Shown here: in pieces, positions 32,775 to 41,149 of the stretch
Layout: every line of letters begins with the position of its first letter
Position numbering within the stretch: position 1 is the stretch's first letter
Origin: Rhodococcoides fascians A44A
Lineage (GTDB): Bacteria; Actinomycetota; Actinomycetes; Mycobacteriales; Mycobacteriaceae
Direction of reading: 5' to 3'
Assembly: GCF_000760735.1 (NCBI RefSeq)
Contig: NZ_JMEX01000008.1
Coordinates: 1,822,042 to 1,886,041 of the forward strand
DNA: 64,000 nucleotides
The notes under the pieces: generated by a model
The model's input: only the letters and a program-made list of their open reading frames with translations
What the model was told of the DNA's origin: nothing
Database searches by the model: none
Made by a program: the position numbers and the translations under genes

Positions 32775-33497
32775 ATGGTCGAACCAACGAAAATCCAACT
32801 CCCTGTCCGCCTCGACGATCTGATCGACGCCATCAAGAAAGTGCACGACGACGAGCTCGAGCAACTGTCCGACGCGGTCGTCGCGGCCGATTCCCTCGGC
32901 GATCTCGCCGATCACCTGATCGGTCACTTCGTCGATCAGGCGCGCCGGTCGGGTGCGTCGTGGACCGACATCGGCCAGAGCATGGGCGTGTCGAAGCAGG
33001 CCGCGCAGAAGCGATTCGTGCCGAAGGGGCCGGGCGGATCCGATTCCGCGATGGACGCCTCCGAGGGCTTCAAGCGGTTCACCCCTCGGGCCAAGAACGT
33101 CGTTGTCGCGTCCCAGAACGAGGCGAACGCCGCGGGCAATGCCGAGATCGCTCCCGCTCACCTGGTTCTCGGCTTGCTGACCGAGAAGGAGTCGATCGGT
33201 ACCCGTTTCCTGCTGTCCGACGGCCGGACCGAACAGCAGGTGCGCGACGCGGCGCAGGCGTTGCTTCCCGCGTCGGAAGGCCGGTCCCCCGCGCTGATCC
33301 CGTACGACGCAGGCTCGAAGAAGGTGCTCGAACTCACCTTCCGCGAGGCACTGCGTCTGGGGCACAACTACGTCGGGACCGAGCACGTGCTGCTGGCAAT
33401 GCTCGAGTTCGAGAACGGCGCAGGTCTGGTCACCGACCTCGGCCTGGAGAAGAACGCCGTCGAGGAGCAGTTGGTGGCGGCTCTCGGCTCCCTCTGA
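32775..33497 (+). CDS. HTH-ClpN protein (Clp N-terminal repeat domain without ATPase)
   Basis: A 240-residue protein. Residues about 55-85 form a helix-turn-helix-like segment (ASWTDIGQSMGVSKQAAQKR). Residues about 100-240 form a Clp N-terminal (R) domain with its two repeats (FKRFTPRAKNVVVASQNEAN, IAPAHLVLGLLTEKES; LELTFREALRLGHNYVGTEH, VLLAMLEFENGAG). There is no AAA+ module, so it is not a Clp ATPase. It may be a DNA-binding protein whose level or activity responds to Clp substrates or damaged protein. The twin palindromes directly upstream suggest autoregulation. Confidence 0.87.
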   Translation: MVEPTKIQLPVRLDDLIDAIKKVHDDELEQLSDAVVAADSLGDLADHLIGHFVDQARRSGASWTDIGQSMGVSKQAAQKRFVPKGPGGSDSAMDASEGFKRFTPRAKNVVVASQNEANAAGNAEIAPAHLVLGLLTEKESIGTRFLLSDGRTEQQVRDAAQALLPASEGRSPALIPYDAGSKKVLELTFREALRLGHNYVGTEHVLLAMLEFENGAGLVTDLGLEKNAVEEQLVAALGSL

Positions 33498-33537
33498 GCG
33501 CTGCGCCTCTGTCGCCTGTTCGGACGGCTCTGTCTCG

Positions 33538-34734
33538 TCAGTCCTTTCGGCTCGCGAAGCAGGCGCCGGCGGCGATGAGCGCGCTGACGAACATGGCGAT
33601 CACCATGGGAACGGCCGTCTCCTCGCCGCCGAGGCCGACAAGTGGCGAAATGACTGCGGCCAAACCGAATTGAAGTGCTCCCAGCACTGCCGAGCCGGTG
33701 CCGGCAAGCTGCGGAACCTGTGCGACGGCAAGGCTCGTCGCGTTGGCGAAGACGAAACCCTCGGCCACCAGGGTGAGGAACAGCAGAACGAGCGTCGGCC
33801 ACAGGCTGATCCCGACCATGACGAGAACGAGCAGCAGTGTGGTGGTGACGACGAGGGCGGTAATTCCGGCGGTCATCATGCGCTGCAGAGGGATTCGATC
33901 GGCGAGCTTCGCGGTGATCGCACTTCCGACCATGAGTCCGAGTGCGTTCACGGCGAAGGCCGCCGAGTACTGACCCGCCGACAGGCCGAGCATGTTCTGG
34001 AGTACGAAGGGTGACGCGGAGATGTAGGCGAACATCACGCTGAACGCGAAGGCGAACGTCAGTGTGTAGGACAGGTATCGGCGGTTCTTCACCACCGTTC
34101 CCATGCCGCTGATCATCTGAGCGATGCCTCCGCCGCGGCGGTTCTCGCGGTCCAGCGACTCGGGAACCAATGCGATGGCGCACAGGAGCATCACGGCGGT
34201 CAGGCCGGCGATGATCCAGAAGACTCCGCGCCATCCGAGGGAGTCGACGACTGCGCCGCCGATGAGCGGTGCGATGACCGGCGCGACGCCGCCGATGATC
34301 ATCATCAACCCGAACAGTTTGGCAGCGTGGCTTCCTTCGGTGCGGTCGGCGATGATCGCCCGCGACAGCACGACCCCCGCTGCACCGGCGAGCCCTTGTA
34401 CGAACCTGGCAGCGATCAAGAACTCGACCGACGGCGCGAGTGCGGATGCGATGCCCGCAGCGAGACACACGGCTGCCCCGACGATCAACGGGACTCTGCG
34501 GCCGAGTTTGTCCGACAGGGGTCCGATGATCAGCTGTCCGATGGCGAGGCCGATGAGAAAGGTGGTCAGGGTGAGCTGAATGCTGCTGGCCGAGGTGTTC
34601 AGATCGGCTGCCATCGCCGGAAACCCGGGGAGGTACATGTCGGTCGCGAGAGGTGGTACGGCGGTGAGCAGTGCGAGTACGCCGATGAGTACGGCGCTCG
34701 GTGCTGCGGTCCGGGAAGGTGTGGTGGTAGTCAT
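33538..34734 (-). CDS. Bcr/CflA-type MFS multidrug efflux transporter
   Basis: A 398-residue, 12-helix major facilitator. The segment LATDMYLPGFPAMAADLNTS near the N-terminus and the loop GPLSDKLGRR (MFS motif A) define the Bcr/CflA drug-resistance subfamily, as does RFVQGLAGAAGVVLSRAIIA. It exports drugs by proton antiport at the inner membrane. It diverges from a MarR regulator across an AT-rich operator, so it is probably MarR-controlled. A TATTGT hexamer 8 bases before the ATG suggests a leaderless transcript. Convergent with the HTH-ClpN gene. Confidence 0.93.
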   Translation of the reverse strand: MTTTTPSRTAAPSAVLIGVLALLTAVPPLATDMYLPGFPAMAADLNTSASSIQLTLTTFLIGLAIGQLIIGPLSDKLGRRVPLIVGAAVCLAAGIASALAPSVEFLIAARFVQGLAGAAGVVLSRAIIADRTEGSHAAKLFGLMMIIGGVAPVIAPLIGGAVVDSLGWRGVFWIIAGLTAVMLLCAIALVPESLDRENRRGGGIAQMISGMGTVVKNRRYLSYTLTFAFAFSVMFAYISASPFVLQNMLGLSAGQYSAAFAVNALGLMVGSAITAKLADRIPLQRMMTAGITALVVTTTLLLVLVMVGISLWPTLVLLFLTLVAEGFVFANATSLAVAQVPQLAGTGSAVLGALQFGLAAVISPLVGLGGEETAVPMVIAMFVSALIAAGACFASRKD

Positions 34735-34751
34735 CGGCTACGACAATAGCT

Positions 34752-34763
34752 TATAAAATTATA
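34752..34763. promoter_or_regulatory. MarR operator candidate between divergent promoters
   Basis: TATAA-AA-TTATA is a perfect AT-only palindrome in otherwise GC-rich DNA. It sits between probable -10 elements for both genes: TATTGT on the minus strand (34743-34748) for the transporter and TATTAT (34766-34771) for marR. Binding there would shut both promoters, the classic MarR autoregulatory arrangement. Confidence 0.6.
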
Positions 34764-34777
34764 TGTATTATGTCGGT

Positions 34778-35227
34778 GTGACGGATACGACCGACCCCGC
34801 AGTCCTCGCCTCGGTGCTCCACGATCTGAGTTGGATCATTCAGCGCACGGATCGCGTGGAAGAGCTCGGCATCGAACGGCTCCCCGCGCCCGAGGTCACC
34901 GTGCTCAAGCAGATCGACAGGAACACAGGCATCGGTGTGTCCGCACTCGCGGACATGCTGGCGATGCAGCCTTCCAACGTCAGTGCGGCAGTCCGCACCC
35001 TCGTCGAACGTGGGCTCGTGGTCAAGACTCCGTCGCCGACGGACCGGCGTGTCACGCAACTCGAGGTCACCGATCGGATGCGGCGCAACCGAACTCGCAT
35101 CGAAGCAGCATGGTCGGCTCGAATCATCGAGGCGCTGAGCCGACTTCCCGACGAAGCTGCCGCGCAACTCGTGTCGGCAGCACCGGCCCTGATGCTGCTG
35201 ACGAACGAGCTGCGCGACCGCACTTAG
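34778..35227 (+). CDS. MarR-family transcriptional regulator
   Basis: A 149-residue winged-helix regulator: VSALADMLAMQPSNVSAAVR is the recognition region, followed by the wing KTPSPTDRRVTQLEVT. I chose GTG 34778 because TATTAT (34766-34771) lies 6 bases upstream, fitting a leaderless mRNA; ATG 34763 would overlap the operator. Likely represses the divergent Bcr/CflA transporter and itself. Its 3' end overlaps the convergent oxidoreductase by four bases. Confidence 0.9.
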   Translation: MTDTTDPAVLASVLHDLSWIIQRTDRVEELGIERLPAPEVTVLKQIDRNTGIGVSALADMLAMQPSNVSAAVRTLVERGLVVKTPSPTDRRVTQLEVTDRMRRNRTRIEAAWSARIIEALSRLPDEAAAQLVSAAPALMLLTNELRDRT

Positions 35228-36192
35228 CTCGCGGCGCCGGTCGAATCGTCCGGGCCGACGGGCAGTCGAGTGTCCTCCTCGATGAGGCTCGCGACGACAC
35301 CGCCCGCGGCGCGGACGCCCGCTGCGGCAGAACCGATCACGTTCTCCATCGGGGCGGCGACGTTGCCCGCGGCGTAGACGCCGGCAACCGACGTCGCGCC
35401 GGTCTGATCCGTCGCGACGAACGACGCCCCGGCGGGTACGTCGCCCATCATCATGTCGGTGACCTCCAGTCCGAGGCTCACCAGAACGCCGGCGTTGGCG
35501 GTGAACGTCGGCTTGGTCACAACGGCGTCCACCGGAACCACCGAACCGGTGGTCAACTGGATGCCCACGAGCGCATCGTTCTCGACGGCGATCTTCTGTA
35601 CGGCATCCGATATCACCGTGACGCCGCGCGCGGCGAGCTTCTTCGATTCGTCTACGGTGGGCGTGAATTCGCGGGTGAAGAGCACCACGTCGTCGACCCA
35701 TTGCCGCCACATCAGTGCCTGATGAACGCCGAAGGGGCTCCCGATGATGCCGACCTTCTTGTCGCGTACTTCCCAGCCGTGGCAGAAGGGGCAGTGCAGA
35801 ACGTCGCGTCCCCACCGCTCGGCGAGACCGTCGATGTCGGGAAGTTCGTCCGTCAGGCCTGTAGTCACGAGCAGGCGTCGGGCGGTGAGGGTGGCGCCGT
35901 CGGCGAGTTCGACGGTGAAGTGGTTGCCGTGCGCGGTTGCCGCCGTCGCCGTGCCCTCCTGGATCACTGCGCCGTAACTCTGCGCTTCCGTGCGCCCGCG
36001 AGCGAGGAGTTCGAGCGGGGGAATTCCCTCCAGCCCGAGGTAGTTGTGGGCGTGCTCGGCCGGCGCGTTGCGCGGAGATCCTGCGTCCACGACGAGGACT
36101 CGCAGGCGTGCACGCCCGAGCGTCACCGCCGCAGCTAGTCCAGCCGGGCCGCCGCCGACGATGATGACGTCATGGTCGAGGTGTGTAGTCAT
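35224..36192 (-). CDS. Thioredoxin-reductase-like FAD/NAD(P) oxidoreductase
   Basis: A 322-residue flavoprotein with FAD motif DVIIVGGGPAGLAAAVTLGR near the N-terminus, a CxxC-type redox pair in HCPFCHGWEV (about residues 135-144), the NAD(P)-binding KKVGIIGSPFGVHQALMW, and the C-terminal FAD motif GVYAAGNV. It belongs to the class II disulfide reductase family; neither thioredoxin nor another partner is encoded nearby, so the redox partner is unknown. ATG 36192. It diverges from the split transketolase genes across 118 bases containing a strong palindrome. Confidence 0.87.
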   Translation of the reverse strand: MTTHLDHDVIIVGGGPAGLAAAVTLGRARLRVLVVDAGSPRNAPAEHAHNYLGLEGIPPLELLARGRTEAQSYGAVIQEGTATAATAHGNHFTVELADGATLTARRLLVTTGLTDELPDIDGLAERWGRDVLHCPFCHGWEVRDKKVGIIGSPFGVHQALMWRQWVDDVVLFTREFTPTVDESKKLAARGVTVISDAVQKIAVENDALVGIQLTTGSVVPVDAVVTKPTFTANAGVLVSLGLEVTDMMMGDVPAGASFVATDQTGATSVAGVYAAGNVAAPMENVIGSAAAGVRAAGGVVASLIEEDTRLPVGPDDSTGAAS

Positions 36193-36232
36193 GCGTCCAC
36201 TGTGGCCCACTCGTAACCGTCTGGCAAGTAGG

Positions 36233-36249
36233 TTTGCCGATTCGGCAAA
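36233..36249. promoter_or_regulatory. 17-bp palindrome TTTGCCGA-T-TCGGCAAA
   Basis: Perfect 8-bp arms around a single base, in the gap between the divergent thioredoxin-reductase-like and transketolase genes. A partly overlapping 5-bp inverted repeat (GGCAA/TTGCC) lies just to the left. The position fits an operator controlling one or both genes. No regulator gene is adjacent, so the binding protein is unknown. Confidence 0.6.
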
Positions 36250-36310
36250 ACGCGTTCCTCGGACGTATCGGCCTTGACCTCGAGTTCGGTTCAGGTTGCA
36301 CCGTGGAGGC

Positions 36311-36985
36311 ATGCACACGACATACGACGAACTGGCCGGCTTGATGACGCGCATGACCGGCGACGAAAAGCACGACGCGAGTGCGACGTCCACGCTCGAT
36401 GTCATCTGGGTTCTGTATTCGACGATCCTGCTCACGGACCCCTCGAACCCGTCGGATCCGAGGCGGGACCGATTTCTGGTCTCGAAAGGCCACGGGCCCA
36501 TGGCCTATTACGCTGTCCTCGCGTCGGCGGGATTCCTCACCGAAGAACAACTCGACGGATTCGGACGGTTCGACTCCCCCCTCGGTTATCACCCGGACCG
36601 CACGCTCGTACCAGGCGTGGAGATCTCCTCGGGTTCGCTGGGGCACGGCATCGGACTGGCTACCGGCACGGCGACGACGTTGGCGCTCCGAGGTTCCGAC
36701 GCGCGCGTGATCGTTCTCGTCGGCGACGCGGAGCTGGACGAGGGAAGCAACGCCGAGGCGATCCAGTATGCGGGTCGCGCTGGGTTGGGAAATCTGACGG
36801 TCGTCGTCATCGACAACCGATCGGCCGGCCTGGGCTGGCCAGGCGGAATCGGGGCGCGGTTCGCAGTCGAGGGATGGGCCGCCGAGGACGTCGACGGTCG
36901 TGACCACGACGCGCTGCACCGCGCATTCTCCAGACGGTTCGCAGTGCCCAATGTTGTTGTTGCACATACCGAGAGCAAGGAGTGA
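36311..36985 (+). CDS. Transketolase N-terminal (TPP-binding) subunit
   Basis: A 224-residue thiamine-diphosphate-binding half of a split transketolase-like enzyme: FLVSKGHGPMAYYAVLASAG, the TPP/Mg motif GSLGHGIGLATG, and VIVLVGDAELDEGSNAEAIQ (GDxxxxEG). It is somewhat shorter than typical 270-residue N-subunits. ATG 36311 follows GGAGG too closely for a good ribosome-binding site; TTG 36296 is an alternative. It pairs with the C-terminal subunit 2 bases downstream. The pentose-phosphate or a specialised ketose substrate cannot be decided. Confidence 0.9.
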   Translation: MHTTYDELAGLMTRMTGDEKHDASATSTLDVIWVLYSTILLTDPSNPSDPRRDRFLVSKGHGPMAYYAVLASAGFLTEEQLDGFGRFDSPLGYHPDRTLVPGVEISSGSLGHGIGLATGTATTLALRGSDARVIVLVGDAELDEGSNAEAIQYAGRAGLGNLTVVVIDNRSAGLGWPGGIGARFAVEGWAAEDVDGRDHDALHRAFSRRFAVPNVVVAHTESKE

Positions 36986-36987
36986 GA

Positions 36988-37908
36988 ATGCTGGACACAG
37001 CGGCAAGGACGACCACGATCACCGACCAGCGTGAGCGCTTCTACCGAACGATCCCGGACCTGCTGGCCGCGGACGACAGACGCTTGCTCGTGCTGGCCGA
37101 GATCGGGGCGGGATACATCGCACCCCACGTCACCGATGCAGTGCGAGATCGTGTTGTCAACGTGGGAATACGGGAGCAGCTGATGATCTCGTTCGCGGGA
37201 GGCGCAGCGCTGGCAGGGATGCGCCCGATCGTGCACACGTTCCCACCGTTCCTGGTGGAACGGCCCTTCGAACAGGTGAAACTCGACCTCGGTCATCAAG
37301 GCGTCGGGGCAGTGCTCGTCAGTGCAGGGGGCTCGTATTCGATGGCTGCCGGCGGCGAGACTCACTTCGGGCACCGTGACGTGGCGCTGCTCGACACCCT
37401 GGACGGCTGGCGAGTGCACGTGCCCGGAGACGCCGACGAAGCCGAGAGCGCGTTGCGGTCCGCAATGGACGGCGACGATCGGGTCTACATCCGGTTGGAC
37501 GGCACATCCAACGCGCGGCCGTATGCCGAGCATCCCGGTCTGACGGTTCTGCAGCGAGGGCGTCGCGGCACGGTCGTCGCGGTGGGGCCGACGGCCGACA
37601 ACGTACTTGCCGCTGTGCGCGATCGAGATGTGACAGTCCTTTACACCGAACGCGTCAGGCCGTTCGACAGAGCAGGTCTCCGCACTCACCTCGCCGGAAA
37701 CAGCGTCGCGATCGTCGAGCCGTACCTCGCTGGTACCTCGGCTCGCGAGGTGGCGCTGGCGCTGGTGGACGTACCGCACCGGCAACTCGGTGTCGGCGTC
37801 GGGCAGCAGGAGCTCCGCAAATACGGAACACCGACCGAGCACGAGCGCGCGCACGGACTCGACGTCACAGGTATTCGTACGTCGCTGGATGCCTTCTTCG
37901 GATTCTGA
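36988..37908 (+). CDS. Transketolase C-terminal (pyrimidine-binding) subunit
   Basis: A 306-residue second half of the split transketolase. The PYR domain has DRVVNVGIREQLMISFAGGA, with the catalytic Glu in GIREQ, followed by LAGMRPIVHTFPPFLVERPF and the C-terminal domain (VVAVGPTADNVLAAV). Start ATG 36988 is preceded by AAGGAG at 36976-36981; GTG 36982 is the alternative. The two subunits together should form a functional ThDP enzyme transferring two-carbon units. Confidence 0.9.
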   Translation: MLDTAARTTTITDQRERFYRTIPDLLAADDRRLLVLAEIGAGYIAPHVTDAVRDRVVNVGIREQLMISFAGGAALAGMRPIVHTFPPFLVERPFEQVKLDLGHQGVGAVLVSAGGSYSMAAGGETHFGHRDVALLDTLDGWRVHVPGDADEAESALRSAMDGDDRVYIRLDGTSNARPYAEHPGLTVLQRGRRGTVVAVGPTADNVLAAVRDRDVTVLYTERVRPFDRAGLRTHLAGNSVAIVEPYLAGTSAREVALALVDVPHRQLGVGVGQQELRKYGTPTEHERAHGLDVTGIRTSLDAFFGF

Positions 37909-37998
37909 GTCGGTTTGGACCGCCCCAACCAAGTCGATCGACGGTAGAACCCCAGCTCAGCGGACTGTCTACGACTTGAAGGGCTCGCTGGGGTGAGG

Positions 37999-38027
37999 TT
38001 GACTCGACGTGGGAACCGCCGTAGTCA
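37999..38027 (+). promoter_or_regulatory. Promoter candidate for the 85-aa protein
   Basis: TTGACT (37999-38004), a 17-bp spacer and TAGTCA (38022-38027) form a plausible sigma-A-type promoter about 30 bases upstream of the ATG at 38059. An 8-bp inverted repeat ACCCCAGC/GCTGGGGT (37949-37956 and 37987-37994) lies just before it and may end the transketolase transcript. Confidence 0.4.
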
Positions 38028-38058
38028 CGGACCGCAGGGATCGACGTTGGGGGGATAC

Positions 38059-38316
38059 ATGAGGAGAGGACAGCACTCGCACCGGCGAGGTGACGTAGTG
38101 GTGGCCGCGCGCAACCTGGGCAAGCGCGCATGGTGCAGCGGGGTACCGGCCGGAACCGTCGGGGTGGTGGTCGACATCGACTGGCTCGGGGATCTACGCG
38201 TGGAATTCGACATCGCCGGAGATTGGCTCTCCGGTCGATGCGTCGTCGAAAAGGTCGTGACCGACAGTGACGTACACCTGCTCAGGCCCGCCGAGCGTCG
38301 GCTGACCGGAACCTGA
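38059..38316 (+). CDS. Small conserved hypothetical protein
   Basis: An 85-residue protein with a basic N-terminus (MRRGQHSHRRGDVVVAARNL) and a beta-rich, SH3-like middle (VPAGTVGVVVDIDWLGDLRV, EFDIAGDWLSGRCVVEKVVT). No family is recognised. ATG 38059 has a G-rich ribosome-binding-like run (GGGGGG) 5 bases upstream. It is a plausible small actinobacterial protein of unknown function. Confidence 0.62.
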   Translation: MRRGQHSHRRGDVVVAARNLGKRAWCSGVPAGTVGVVVDIDWLGDLRVEFDIAGDWLSGRCVVEKVVTDSDVHLLRPAERRLTGT

Positions 38317-38335
38317 GGTCACCGACGCACGGGGG

Positions 38336-38503
38336 TCATTCGGTGTCGGTGGCGGGGCCGTCGTGGGTCGCGCCGCCCTCACCGGACCAATCCCCGGACT
38401 CCTCGCCCGCAGCGGGGTCGGACTGAACGTCGTCGTCGGCACCCGTCGGCGACGTATCGGTATCGGTTGTCGCGGGATCAGGGTTCTTGTTCGTTTCACT
38501 CAT
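38336..38503 (-). CDS. Small acidic protein (55 aa)
   Basis: An ATG-to-TGA frame of 55 residues: MSETNKNPDPATTDTDTSPT, then GADDDVQSDPAAGEESGDWS, then GEGGATHDGPATDTE. The composition is extreme, nearly all Asp/Glu/Thr/Gly/Pro/Ala, and looks intrinsically disordered. It is in the same direction as, and 28 bases after, the membrane hydrolase gene. The clean ATG and composition argue for a real small gene. No function is known. Confidence 0.6.
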   Translation of the reverse strand: MSETNKNPDPATTDTDTSPTGADDDVQSDPAAGEESGDWSGEGGATHDGPATDTE

Positions 38504-38531
38504 GCGGCCCGGTTACCCCGAGTGCGGGATC

Positions 38532-40172
38532 TCAACCCGCGATGATCTCGCGAAGACGCTCGGTGTCCTGCGAGGTCCAGCCCTCGGGCTGAAGGATCTC
38601 GGCCCACAGGTCGACGGCGTCCTCGCCGTAGTTGTGGCCGTATCCCGGCGGAACGTCGGTGGAGAACACCATGTCGAACGTCGTCTGCCAGAAGGTGACG
38701 AACGGGAACCATCGAACGCCGGGGTCGACGTCGACTCCTCGGGGCTCGCGCAGCCAGTCCGGTTGATGCAGAAGAAGATCCGGCGACCACCACGTGATGG
38801 GATCCGACGCGTGCTGCCAGTACACCACACGGGGTTCGGCCCAGGGAGTGCCGATGTCGAGATCGCTAGGTCTGCCCGCGAACCGGACGTAGCGGCCGTC
38901 CGATATCACCGGGAGGATCTCGCGTGAACCCGCGTCGCGGTCCGCCGTCGTCTCCGCCCACTGCTTGGTGAAGTTGGGGTTACCGACCCACAGAGCACCG
39001 TCGGTGCGCGCCACCATGTCCCGTGCGCCACCGAAGGCGTCCTGCCCGCCGTACGCGCCCAGGCTCTCTCCGAATGCCACCAGTTCGGGCCGCGTGCCCT
39101 CGGGACGTTCGAGGATTGCGTCGTACACTTTGTCGAACAGCGCGCGTCCTGCTTCACGCGGTGAATCACGATCTGCGAGAAACGCTATGGGGCTGGGCAG
39201 GAACGAGTACTGCATCGACGCGATCGCCGTGTCGCCGCCGTTCATGTACTCGAACGATCCGGCGACGGCTTCGTTGACCCAGCCGCGTCCGGTGGTGGTG
39301 GCCACGGCGACGACGGCCCGGTCGAACGCACCGGTACGTTCCAGTTCCGCGACGACGCGGTCGGCGGCCTCGTCGATCGAATCGGCCTCCGCAGCCCCGA
39401 CGTACGCCCGGATCGGCGTGAGAGCATCTGCACCGGTGAACGATTCGATCTGTTCGGCAGTCGGGCCGGACGCGACGAATCGCCTCCCCTCCATTCCGAG
39501 TGAATTCCAGTCTTCGTACGAGTCCGGTGAACCCGATTTCTCCATCGCGTCAGGCTGCTCGACGCCGGGGTGGCTACCTTCGTCGGCCAGTTTGGACGAG
39601 CTGGCAATGGTCGCGATGAGAACGTTGTTCACCGCTCCGTTGACGACGAACAGCGTCAGGATCGTGACGACGGCGATTCCGATTGCCTTCGCCGCGGGGA
39701 TCGGTACGAACCTCGTGCACAGAACGGCCAGCCGACGAGCGCACCAGCGTAGTCCGCGAGCGGCGAGAAGCAGGAGGACGGCAACGACGACTGCGACGAG
39801 AAGTACTGCCAAATAGAGGATTCGGCCCGGACCTTCTACGTCGACCTCGACGAGCTGTCGTACGATCTGCTGCCACCACGATCCGAGTATCAGAAACAGT
39901 GGCACCACGATCGCGGTGAACACCGCCAGACCCCACCACCCGTAGCGCTTCGTCGCATCGGACCATCGAGGACGAATTCCGCACCGATGCACCAGCCACA
40001 CCACGGCGCAGCCGACGCCGTATCCCGTGGCGATGCTGATGCCCGACGCGACGCCCTGCAGATACCAGGCGCGCGGCAGCAGGGACGGGGTCATCGAGAA
40101 GGCGAAGAACACGACGCCGAGGAACAGAGCGGCCGGTTCGAGTCGCGAGCTGAACAGCCGCAGCGAGTGCAT
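38532..40172 (-). CDS. Membrane-anchored alpha/beta-hydrolase family protein (PF10081/PF15420 type)
   Basis: A 546-residue protein. The N-terminal 190 residues contain five to six hydrophobic helices (for example PAALFLGVVFFAFSMTPSLL, YGWWGLAVFTAIVVPLFLIL, ILYLAVLLVAVVVAVLLLL). The C-terminal domain carries the nucleophile elbow VAFGESLGAYGGQDAFGG (GxSxG, about residue 365) and terminal DVPPGYGHNYGEDAVDLWAE with a candidate catalytic His. This matches a mycobacterial/rhodococcal family of membrane-bound esterase-like proteins without known substrate, possibly acting on envelope lipids. ATG 40172. Confidence 0.85.
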   Translation of the reverse strand: MHSLRLFSSRLEPAALFLGVVFFAFSMTPSLLPRAWYLQGVASGISIATGYGVGCAVVWLVHRCGIRPRWSDATKRYGWWGLAVFTAIVVPLFLILGSWWQQIVRQLVEVDVEGPGRILYLAVLLVAVVVAVLLLLAARGLRWCARRLAVLCTRFVPIPAAKAIGIAVVTILTLFVVNGAVNNVLIATIASSSKLADEGSHPGVEQPDAMEKSGSPDSYEDWNSLGMEGRRFVASGPTAEQIESFTGADALTPIRAYVGAAEADSIDEAADRVVAELERTGAFDRAVVAVATTTGRGWVNEAVAGSFEYMNGGDTAIASMQYSFLPSPIAFLADRDSPREAGRALFDKVYDAILERPEGTRPELVAFGESLGAYGGQDAFGGARDMVARTDGALWVGNPNFTKQWAETTADRDAGSREILPVISDGRYVRFAGRPSDLDIGTPWAEPRVVYWQHASDPITWWSPDLLLHQPDWLREPRGVDVDPGVRWFPFVTFWQTTFDMVFSTDVPPGYGHNYGEDAVDLWAEILQPEGWTSQDTERLREIIAG

Positions 40173-40213
40173 CGTCACATAGTAGAACCGAAGGCGCGGA
40201 ACGGGGCCGTTTG

Positions 40214-41119
40214 TCAGTCGGGACGGTTGTGGATCACGCCGCGGTCCACAGTGCCCGGTTTCGCCAGCGCGAGTGCATGTTCGCGCGCGCCGATGTGCTC
40301 GAAGTACCGTCGGGCAGAGCGAACGACCGCCGCGTGGGCATCGTCGGTGATGATCCGGTCCCACCATGCGCCGTAGAGGGATTCGAAGCCGAACGGGGCA
40401 ACCATGTTCACGGCGCGCAGGATGGTGTCCGGATGTTCGGGAATCAAGTTGGGATAGCTGTACATGAAACCGACCCAGCGGCGGTCGGCAACCACGGTGA
40501 AGATGTCACCCGCGCACAGCGCCCCGCGCCCGTCGACGCCGTCGGCCCAGTGCATGACCGTTCCGCCGTCGAAGTGGACGCCTGCACGGAGGAGGGTGCG
40601 GCCGGGCAGTACTTCCGTGCGCCCACCGGACCACAGGACGACGTTGTCGGTCCGCGTCAGCCAACGGGCGTCACGTTCGTGAACGTAGATGGGGGCGTCG
40701 TCGAAGGCGTGGGACCACTCGACCATCGAGCTGTAGTAGTGCGGATGCGACAGTGCGATCGCGGAGATGCCGCCCAACTGGGCGACTCGGTCGACGGCAT
40801 CGTCGTCGATGTAGGTGACCGAATCCCACATGACGGTCCCGCCGTGGCCGGGGACGAGGAGTGCACGCTGTCCGATGGCGAGCGCGGGGGAGGTCGCGAG
40901 TCCCCACAGACCCGGAATTTCCTCACGGATCTCGACGCTGTGGCCCTGCTCCCGGAGTTCCGCGAGCGACGTCCATCGCTGGCCGTCGTAGCCGACGTAC
41001 TGCCGCTCGTCCTCGCAGATGATGCACGTGGCGGGAAGAACGTCGCGGCCTGCGGAGTCGTGGTCGTACTGGACTCCGCAGGTCGCGCAGATCGGCAGCC
41101 GATCACCCGTGACGGACAC
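40214..41119 (-). CDS. Metallo-beta-lactamase-fold hydrolase with N-terminal zinc ribbon
   Basis: A 301-residue protein. The first 36 residues form a rubredoxin-like zinc ribbon: CATC near residue 11 and CIIC near 32. The rest is an MBL fold, with the usual HxHxDH replaced by HPHYYSSM (about residue 124) and GGTVMHWADG and CAGDIFTV further on. Loss of the canonical Asp/His pair suggests altered metal binding or a different nucleophile. Start GTG 41119. It is 41 bases from the membrane hydrolase gene on the same strand, so co-transcription is likely. Confidence 0.82.
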   Translation of the reverse strand: MSVTGDRLPICATCGVQYDHDSAGRDVLPATCIICEDERQYVGYDGQRWTSLAELREQGHSVEIREEIPGLWGLATSPALAIGQRALLVPGHGGTVMWDSVTYIDDDAVDRVAQLGGISAIALSHPHYYSSMVEWSHAFDDAPIYVHERDARWLTRTDNVVLWSGGRTEVLPGRTLLRAGVHFDGGTVMHWADGVDGRGALCAGDIFTVVADRRWVGFMYSYPNLIPEHPDTILRAVNMVAPFGFESLYGAWWDRIITDDAHAAVVRSARRYFEHIGAREHALALAKPGTVDRGVIHNRPD

Positions 41120-41149
41120 CCGAAGGAGGGCTGTCAGAGGAGAGCGAAG

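Noticed and set aside
40214..41119. Calling the MBL-fold protein a beta-lactamase
   Set aside because: It lacks the HxHxDH zinc motif and has an N-terminal zinc ribbon; the true beta-lactamase is the class A enzyme next to it.
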